Assembly: GCA_022711315.1 (NCBI GenBank)
Contig: JAKLFG010000012.1
Span: forward strand, 1 to 50,243
DNA from: a bacterium
GTDB taxonomy: Bacteria; UBP6; UBA1177; JAKLFG01
DNA length: 50,243 bases
Direction of reading: 5' to 3'
The notes below the pieces were generated by a model. The model was not told where the DNA came from and did not search any database. It saw nothing but the letters and a program-made list of their open reading frames with translations. This document shows, piece by piece, positions 44,341 through 50,243 of the stretch. A program made the position numbers and the translations under genes. The first letter of the stretch is position 1. Every line of letters starts with the position of its first letter.

Positions 44341-47166
44341 ATGAAAAGATCTTTGTTCGTCATCTGTCTGATGTTCTCCATGTTACTGGGTGCCGCCGAG
44401 GACATCGGTAAGGAAACCATGGACAACATCCCGCTTGTTTCCCCATTCGCTATCAAGGAATCGAAACAGGTGCCATTGCCGGCGTCCGAGATGCCTGAGC
44501 TTAAGCCTATACCGGTCACGGCATCTGATGTGAGCGCCGACCTGCTTGTCCTCTACGATGCTGCCATTAAGGCCGATCGGAAGGGAAAGGGTGATCCTCG
44601 TGGCGCCAGTCGCGCATGGGGGCATGTGGTCGCATTCAAAGGGGAGAACCCGTTCCTTGCTCAGGCGAACGAGCGGAGGAGCCTGTGGGGTGTTTACACC
44701 AAAAAACAATTCATTCAGAAACGATATGAAAAAGCGAAAAAGAATGACAAGTACGGGAATTTGTTTCCAGAGCTCGTCATTTCTCAATGGGAAAAGGTCG
44801 CTTTGATAGAGAAGGATAACGATTACCTTGATATGGCGAAAAAACGGATAGCGGCATGGAGGGATTTTATAGGGAAAGTGAATGATTATCAGAAGAAAAA
44901 AAAGTCCTTTGCCGAACAGCGTGACAAGGACCGCAAGACACTCATGAAGATTCTGCCTCTCTCTGTCGTGCCCGAGAACCAGAAAAAAGACCTGTTGAAA
45001 AAATATCTCATTGTCTACAGCCCTTACTATGGGGTGGGTGACCTTGATGCTCTATTTGTGGAATTGCGTAATCCTGCGGTTGCTGAGGTGATGAAGAAGT
45101 TAATAGACACCCCGCAGTTTCGGGAGGAGATGGAAAAGAGTTGTGACGATAAGAGTCCGGTGTCGTGCCTGATAGCGGCCCATTATGCGGAACGCGATCG
45201 ACCGGCGGTTGCAACGGCTCTTTATCTGACCGCCTGTCGTGGCGGCATAGGGACCGCCTGTGAGAAAGTGGCGACCATGACTGCCGGCAAGGACGATAAA
45301 ACGACGGTCGAAGCCAACTGGAACGCCTGCGCGTGGGGCGTTGCGCATTCCTGTCTTACCCTGGGCGGTTTCGTCGAGACCGGCAAAGGAATAGAACGAT
45401 CTCTTGCCCTTACGGCAAAACTTTACGAAAAGGCTTGCAGTGGTGGGTTGCAAGACGCATGTGAGCGTCAGAAAATAGTGGAACTCGCGGCAAAAGATGA
45501 ACGGGAGAAGGAAGAGCAGGAGGCGCGTCGTGTTCTGGAGTCGGGCGAGGATGCCGCCGGATCGGAGGCGCCGCCCCCGCCTTCAAAGGCAGGCACACTT
45601 GATATCGGTGGCGAAACGCTGAACGACATCGTCTTGATCATACCCATGGAGTATCGAGAAGAGCCATTACCGGTCGCGACCGAAGCGGCACCCTTTACGC
45701 CGCAGGTTTCGGTGGATGCAACGACCGACCCCGATCTCCTCGTCGAGTTCGATGCGGTGGTGGCGGCGGACCGGAACGGGTCAAAGGATCCACAGGGCGC
45801 CATCTCGGCATGGAGGAAAATAGCGCAGTTCAAGGAACCGAATCCCTATGGCAAGGTGGCGCGGGAGCGCATAAGGGAATGGGAGCGGGTCATCAGGATG
45901 CGCGGGTTGGGCGACAAGTATCGAGTGGCAGTCGCCGCCGAGAATGTCGCGAGATTCTTTCCCGAGGAGGCCATAGCGGCGTGGAAAGAGGTTGCGGCGG
46001 CGGCTGAAGGAACGCCGCTCGTAGCGACGGCACGATCACGCATAGAACAGTGGGGCTCCTTCATGAGGCGACTTAGCGAATATCACGCTAAACGGAAGGT
46101 GGTCGCCGAGCAAAAAGAGCGGGATATCGAAACGCTTCGCCGCATACTGCCGCTTGAGATACTCGATGCGGCGAAGAAGAGCGAGGTAATGAAAAAATAT
46201 GTGACTGCTTATGGTGCCGTGTTCCGGCTCGATGACCTTGATCTGGTCCTTTCCGAACTTGACCAACAGAAAGTGCCGGGGATCCTGCAGATGCGTGATA
46301 TGGTCATCACGCCCCAGTGGAAAAAGCAGTCGGAGGTTGACTGTGCTCTGTTCCGCCCGCTTCCCTGCGCATTCGTTGCTTCGATGACGGGTCGCAGTGA
46401 GCCTGTCAAGGCATTGGAATATTCGCTCCTTGCCTGCAAGGGGGGCATTGCGTCGGTCTGCATGCCCGCCGGTGACCTCGCCAAGCAACAAAAGAATACT
46501 CCGGTCGCTCGCGAGGCATACGGCAACGCTTGTGCGTGGGGATTCTCCCGTGGCTGTGATGAAATGGCTGAGATCTTGAAGACGGGCAAGGAAGAGGATC
46601 GTGTGTTGGGCGCGCGGATAGTGAAAAGGGGTTGCTCGGGAAGCAATACGGACGATTGTCGTCTACAGAAGGCGGTAGAGTTGCGTGAAACAATGCCGGT
46701 GGTGACCCCGAAGGCGGTGGCTTCTCCGGAAACTTTCAAGGAAACCCCCAAAGAAGAGGCGCCGCTACCTCCGGTGATCGAAGAGCCTCCGTCAAAGCGC
46801 CCCTATCTCTGGTATGGCATCGGGCTTTTGGCTTTTGGTGTAGCGAGCGCAGGGGCTGGCGCCGGACTCATGGTGCAAGCCGATCTCTTTTACAAAAAAT
46901 ACAATGACATAGTGAATACGGAGAATCTGATAGAAATGAGAGAGCGCCTTTCAGAAGCCGCTTTCGTTCAGTATGTCCGTGACGCGAAAGACAAATACCA
47001 GACGCCGGGTGATACTTACAGCGATACCGGTATCGCCTTGATCTCGGTCGGTGGCGCGGCGGTCGTGACCGGGCTGGTGCTCACGCTCATCACTGAAGAG
47101 GCGCCGACTGTCACCATGAATTTCGATGAAAAAGGTTTTTCGATAGGGTACGCATTCAAGTTTTAG
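44341..47166 (+). CDS. Periplasmic protein with two copies of a Cys-rich helical unit and C-terminal TMs
   Basis: A 941-residue protein with a signal peptide ending near LLGAAE. Residues 21-382 and 421-783 are two copies of one unit: DIG-ET-N-I, then DLLV-D-ADR-G-DP-GA--AW, then a basic coiled region, a LPL...KKY segment, and C-x7-C pairs (ACRGGIGTAC, NACAWGVAHSC / NACAWGFSRGC, ending CSG...C--QK-VEL). The Cys spacing recalls Sel1/HcpA-like repeats. A Pro/Glu linker leads to two TMs (about 823-845 and 897-918) and a short tail. I do not recognise the family. Its stop abuts the next lipoprotein gene, so the two are cotranscribed. Confidence 0.83.
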   Translation: MKRSLFVICLMFSMLLGAAEDIGKETMDNIPLVSPFAIKESKQVPLPASEMPELKPIPVTASDVSADLLVLYDAAIKADRKGKGDPRGASRAWGHVVAFKGENPFLAQANERRSLWGVYTKKQFIQKRYEKAKKNDKYGNLFPELVISQWEKVALIEKDNDYLDMAKKRIAAWRDFIGKVNDYQKKKKSFAEQRDKDRKTLMKILPLSVVPENQKKDLLKKYLIVYSPYYGVGDLDALFVELRNPAVAEVMKKLIDTPQFREEMEKSCDDKSPVSCLIAAHYAERDRPAVATALYLTACRGGIGTACEKVATMTAGKDDKTTVEANWNACAWGVAHSCLTLGGFVETGKGIERSLALTAKLYEKACSGGLQDACERQKIVELAAKDEREKEEQEARRVLESGEDAAGSEAPPPPSKAGTLDIGGETLNDIVLIIPMEYREEPLPVATEAAPFTPQVSVDATTDPDLLVEFDAVVAADRNGSKDPQGAISAWRKIAQFKEPNPYGKVARERIREWERVIRMRGLGDKYRVAVAAENVARFFPEEAIAAWKEVAAAAEGTPLVATARSRIEQWGSFMRRLSEYHAKRKVVAEQKERDIETLRRILPLEILDAAKKSEVMKKYVTAYGAVFRLDDLDLVLSELDQQKVPGILQMRDMVITPQWKKQSEVDCALFRPLPCAFVASMTGRSEPVKALEYSLLACKGGIASVCMPAGDLAKQQKNTPVAREAYGNACAWGFSRGCDEMAEILKTGKEEDRVLGARIVKRGCSGSNTDDCRLQKAVELRETMPVVTPKAVASPETFKETPKEEAPLPPVIEEPPSKRPYLWYGIGLLAFGVASAGAGAGLMVQADLFYKKYNDIVNTENLIEMRERLSEAAFVQYVRDAKDKYQTPGDTYSDTGIALISVGGAAVVTGLVLTLITEEAPTVTMNFDEKGFSIGYAFKF
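44401..45486 (+). repeat. Internal duplication, copy A
   Basis: Encodes residues 21-382. It aligns without large gaps, at an offset of about 400 residues, to copy B. The copies are clearly diverged, so the duplication is old. Confidence 0.8.
45601..46689 (+). repeat. Internal duplication, copy B
   Basis: Encodes residues 421-783. Best-matching parts with copy A are DPDLLVEFDAVVAADR, the ILPLEIL...KKYVTAYG segment with DDLDLVLSEL, and NACAWGFSRGC. Confidence 0.8.
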
Positions 47167-47184
47167 ATGACATCGAGGTGTCCG

Positions 47185-49353
47185 ATGCGCTGTCTTTGCC
47201 TTGTTTCCTTGGTACTCCTTGCCGCTGTCGGCTGTACCAAGCCGAACGATATAGACTGGAATAAGGTGTTTGGGGATAAGGACACCGCCGCCGCCGCTGA
47301 CGACGACAGCGCGGTTCCCGACGACATCCAGCCGGACGAAACGATACCTGACGAGGCAACGGACAATGTGACGCCCGATGAAACGGGGGAAGACCTGCCC
47401 GACGAAGCGGAGGATGCCGTCACCGAGGAAGAGCCGGACAACACCGATATCGAGGAGCCGGAGGAAGACACAATAGAACCGGAGGAAGACACGGAGACGG
47501 AGGTCGATGACGAGTACATCGAGCCCGATGATTGGGAAGAAGTAGGGGACGATGCTTCCGGGCCGGACGATGATACCCTCGATGAAGATGCGGTTGATGA
47601 TCCATCTGATGAGGATGCGTCCATAGACATGGATAATACGCTCCCCGACATCGATCTCGTGCCGTTCTGCGGTGACGGCAAGCATGAGATATCTAATGGT
47701 CTTGTACTCCATCTTCGCATGGATGAGCCGTCTTATTTCAGGGCGGCATATGATTCATCTGCGAATCCTTTGACCGGACACGGTTATTTTACACAAGGTG
47801 CATCGTTAGGTAATGTTGGTGTCCGCGGAAAGGCGCTTGCTTTTGACGAGAATAGCGACTTTCAAGTACCGGACACTTCAAAACTCGACATAACTGGGCC
47901 GATGACCGTCATGGCGTGGGTCTATCTCGACCCGCACGCGAACAACATATGGCCGTACCCCGTCGTGATCAAGGGGAACGGCAGGCAGGCAAATTATTAT
48001 GTGTGGCGCGAGGCCGATCGAAAACTCAACTTCGGGTTCCACCGGTGGGAAGAGACCGGCACCGGCTGCGGCGCCAAGTCGACCATAGACATCGACGACA
48101 GCACCTGGCACTATTTCGCCGGTACCTACGACGGCACCTATGTGCGGCTCTATGTCTACAGCAGTACCGGTACGCTCGAAGATCTCGTGACCTCGGATCC
48201 CTGTCCCCAGGCGCCCTTGCCGAACGACCGCGCCTTCACCATTGGGCAGATACCGCCCGGGACCGAGTACCCGATGCACTACTACGACTCGACCGGCTAC
48301 ATCGATGAATTGCGGATATATACCCGCGCCCTCTCACAGAACGAGATAAACTCCATCAGGGGTTCCCATACCGAGTACTGTGACGACGGCGACGGGAACC
48401 CGAATGACGGCTGTACCGGTTGTCAGGTCGATGCCGGTCATATCTGCTACGGCTCCCCCTCGACATGTCTCGCCGAACCGTCTTCGTTCACCTGCACCCA
48501 CTCGATAAATATCTGTGACAGCGTCGAAGATTATTACGACCCCTCTTATAGCGAGTACTATTATCGAAGTTGGGTCGGTACTACTCTACAGATAACAACC
48601 AACAGTACGGTGAAATGGACATCGCCGTCCTTCTCTACATACCAGTGGTATGAATACTCGTCTGGCGCGAAATGCTGGGGGACTTGGTACAACTACACTT
48701 TTGATCATGGTCAAACGGTAGAGGCTACCTATACGGCCAAGGGAGCCTATGACCCGCATGAGTGTTATTTCCAAATAAACGATGCCCCGAATGGTGGCGG
48801 CGTCGTCATCGCCACCACCGTGGCGACCGCCAGCGGCCAGTGGCCGGCGAACTATTCCTACACCGGCAACTGCTTTGCTTCCTCTCCTTCTCCTTTCTGT
48901 GGAGATGGCGCTACGCAAGAGGGACTTGAAGAATGTGACGATAACAACACGAGTAACTGCGATCTTTGTTCTTCCATTTGCAAAAATAAGCCGGCTAATT
49001 ACTGCGGAGACGGTTATATCTGTGGTAGCGAAAAATGTGAAGGCGAGGATCTTAACGGGAAAACCTGCTTGACGCAGGTTCCCGGTGCTGAATGGGGTAA
49101 ACTTTCCTGTAGCGGCGCCTGTGACTTTGTCACCACCGCCTGTTCAAAAAATTATACTTGTGCCGGAAAACCTTCGACAGGGACGCTCTGGAATACCGTT
49201 TCGAGTTATGTGCAGACATGGAACGGTTCAGCGTGGATTCCGGTCGATGACCCGACGACCGAATACAGTACGACCGCCAGCACCAGTTCTTGCCGTTATA
49301 AATGCGACACGGCGAATGGCTATTCATGGAACGGTAGTTCATGTGTAAAATGA
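47185..49353 (+). CDS. IDW-KVFGD family lipoprotein with LamG domain and Cys modules
   Basis: A 722-residue lipoprotein. The signal peptide ends AAVGC (Cys17), followed by the family signature TKPNDIDWNKVFGDKD. An acidic linker runs to about 160. A LamG/concanavalin-like domain spans about 170-395 (GLVLHLRMDEPS, MTVMAWVYLD, YIDELRIYTRALS). DUF4215-type Cys repeats follow (CDDGDGNPNDGC, CGDGATQEGLEECDDNN), and a copy of the 60-residue Cys module ends the protein. An ATG at 47167 is in frame, but GAGG at 47175-47178 serves 47185, where the context also matches the paralogue at 42847. It probably binds or displays at the surface; ligand unknown. Confidence 0.85.
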   Translation: MRCLCLVSLVLLAAVGCTKPNDIDWNKVFGDKDTAAAADDDSAVPDDIQPDETIPDEATDNVTPDETGEDLPDEAEDAVTEEEPDNTDIEEPEEDTIEPEEDTETEVDDEYIEPDDWEEVGDDASGPDDDTLDEDAVDDPSDEDASIDMDNTLPDIDLVPFCGDGKHEISNGLVLHLRMDEPSYFRAAYDSSANPLTGHGYFTQGASLGNVGVRGKALAFDENSDFQVPDTSKLDITGPMTVMAWVYLDPHANNIWPYPVVIKGNGRQANYYVWREADRKLNFGFHRWEETGTGCGAKSTIDIDDSTWHYFAGTYDGTYVRLYVYSSTGTLEDLVTSDPCPQAPLPNDRAFTIGQIPPGTEYPMHYYDSTGYIDELRIYTRALSQNEINSIRGSHTEYCDDGDGNPNDGCTGCQVDAGHICYGSPSTCLAEPSSFTCTHSINICDSVEDYYDPSYSEYYYRSWVGTTLQITTNSTVKWTSPSFSTYQWYEYSSGAKCWGTWYNYTFDHGQTVEATYTAKGAYDPHECYFQINDAPNGGGVVIATTVATASGQWPANYSYTGNCFASSPSPFCGDGATQEGLEECDDNNTSNCDLCSSICKNKPANYCGDGYICGSEKCEGEDLNGKTCLTQVPGAEWGKLSCSGACDFVTTACSKNYTCAGKPSTGTLWNTVSSYVQTWNGSAWIPVDDPTTEYSTTASTSSCRYKCDTANGYSWNGSSCVK
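49159..49344 (+). repeat. Cys module copy 2
   Basis: Encodes 62 residues beginning CAGKPSTGTLWNTVS and ending SSC, at the extreme C terminus of the LamG lipoprotein. It matches the internal module at 43360-43539 of the other lipoprotein. Confidence 0.85.
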
Positions 49354-49408
49354 TATTTGCGATGAAGATCGCTACCTTGCATGAGATAAGGATAAGAGGG
49401 AGGATATT

Positions 49409-50243
49409 ATGAGGTCTTTCACGGTGTCGCAGGTTCTTCTGTTCGTGATCGCCCTGTTCTTGGGTTGTACCAAGCCGAACACGATAGACTGGGATAAGGT
49501 GTTCGGGGACAAGGATGCATCGCCCGATAATATGGTAACGCTCGACGAGGAAGAATGGCCCGATGAAGAATCTCCCGCGGAAGAAACGACACCGCCGGAT
49601 AACGACACATCAGAAGATGATGAATATGTGGCCGAGCATGACATGCCCGAGGGGGACGATGCCGATGTGGCGACCGACCATGTTCTGCCGACGGAAGAAG
49701 ACATCCTTTTGTCCGATGACGCGGCTGAGGTGGAAGATACGGTGACCGATCCTGACTTCGATCTGATGGTAGACGAGACCTCTCCGTGGATAACGAGCAC
49801 CGAGCCCGAGTCCGATGCGACGGATGTCTTGGTCGATGTGATAATAACGATAACCTTCAGCGAAGCGCTCGACGGAGCCAAAGTGACGGGGGAGAACATC
49901 CTTCTGGAAAGATCGGGAGAATCGGTGCTTGTCGCGATAACCTACAGGTCGGACGACCATTCGGTATTGATAACCCCGACCACTCCGCTTGATCATGGCG
50001 TTGCATACACGGTGACGGTGAGAACGGGCATCACCGATCTTGCGGGCAACGCTCTTGAGGCGGAGCATGTCTTTAGTTTTGTAACGACCCTCTGTGGGAA
50101 CGGTGTGCCGGATCTCGGCGAACAATGTGACGATGGCAACACGGATCCTTGTGATGGTTGCTTGAATAACTGTATCTTACACACAAATATATGCGGTGAC
50201 GGTTATCCATGCGAGGATGAGGAATGTGATGACGGAAATGATG
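49409..50243 (+). CDS. IDW-KVFGD family lipoprotein with Ig-like domain and Cys repeats (runs off window)
   Basis: The first 278 residues of a third paralogue. The signal ends LFLGC (Cys20), followed by TKPNTIDWDKVFGDKD and an acidic linker to about 125. A Big_5-type bacterial Ig-like domain (about 128-228) has SPWITSTEPESDATDV, ITFSEALDGA and LTDLAGN-like ITDLAGNALE. DUF4215-like Cys repeats then start (CGNGVPDLGEQCDDGN, CGDGYPCEDEECDDG), and the frame is open at the edge. An AGAGGGAGG ribosome site precedes the ATG, 55 bases after the previous stop. Total length and C-terminal module are unknown. Confidence 0.85.
   Translation, partial: MRSFTVSQVLLFVIALFLGCTKPNTIDWDKVFGDKDASPDNMVTLDEEEWPDEESPAEETTPPDNDTSEDDEYVAEHDMPEGDDADVATDHVLPTEEDILLSDDAAEVEDTVTDPDFDLMVDETSPWITSTEPESDATDVLVDVIITITFSEALDGAKVTGENILLERSGESVLVAITYRSDDHSVLITPTTPLDHGVAYTVTVRTGITDLAGNALEAEHVFSFVTTLCGNGVPDLGEQCDDGNTDPCDGCLNNCILHTNICGDGYPCEDEECDDGND

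Noticed and set aside
44153-44344. 63-codon open frame in the intergenic region before the duplicated protein
   Set aside because: No ribosome site or family resemblance; it overlaps the inverted repeat, the promoter and the next gene's start.
47167-47184. ATG at 47167 as start of the LamG lipoprotein
   Set aside because: It has no ribosome site of its own, while 47185 has GAGG six bases upstream and matches the start context of the paralogue.

Overview
The window is GC-rich DNA (clearly above 55% GC by eye) from a Gram-negative bacterium with an outer membrane. At least seven predicted lipoproteins, a beta-barrel protein and a PBP4-type peptidase support this. Cys-rich DUF4215-like repeats, LamG and Ig-like modules, acidic-linker lipoproteins and a zinc ribbon-GYF-TPR membrane protein suggest a Myxococcota or delta-proteobacterial relative. 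That placement is inference; no rRNA or other decisive marker is present. I see 42 protein genes, one tRNA-Leu and no IS element, prophage or CRISPR array. Genes are tightly packed, and many junctions are 1-, 4- or 8-base overlaps.

Left third (1-15.5 kb, all minus strand). A long co-directional run reads from an aminotransferase through uridine kinase and PBP4, then nfu-nadA-thiG, a lipid kinase, a PP2C phosphatase, two thioredoxin-fold lipoproteins, a beta-barrel protein with one Cys pair, a small membrane protein, a GGDEF cyclase, a gamma carbonic anhydrase, a 5'-nucleotidase and a PfkB kinase, ending in polA, which leaves the window. Internal promoters are visible before nfu and before the lipid kinase.

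Middle (15.6-42.8 kb, mixed strands). serS is followed by a one-TM protein and a GT39 glycosyltransferase, and convergent lysC-lysA supplies aspartokinase and DAP decarboxylase. Next come a repeat-containing lipoprotein, wecB, ttcA, a NUDIX hydrolase, tRNA-Leu(CAA), manC, a second GT39 enzyme and a membrane spermidine-synthase-like protein. Then come coaBC, a cyclic-nucleotide-binding regulator and a 1328-residue zinc ribbon-GYF-TM-TPR protein in one coupled operon. An FMN-binding lipoprotein is coupled to a multi-TM protein, and a small Cys-rich protein is coupled to ligA-rmuC.

Right end (42.8-50.2 kb, plus strand). This part looks more AT-rich. It holds three paralogous lipoproteins sharing an almost invariant mature N terminus (Cys-Thr-Lys/Arg-Pro-Asn-x-Ile-Asp-Trp-x-Lys-Val-Phe-Gly-Asp-x-Asp), acidic linkers and different C-terminal modules, plus a protein with two copies of a ~360-residue unit. 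Two of the lipoproteins share a ~60-residue Cys module. This array, which continues beyond the window, is the best candidate for an undescribed system.

A genome-wide style signal is also visible: isoleucine is usually ATA after a codon ending in G and ATC after a codon ending in a pyrimidine.
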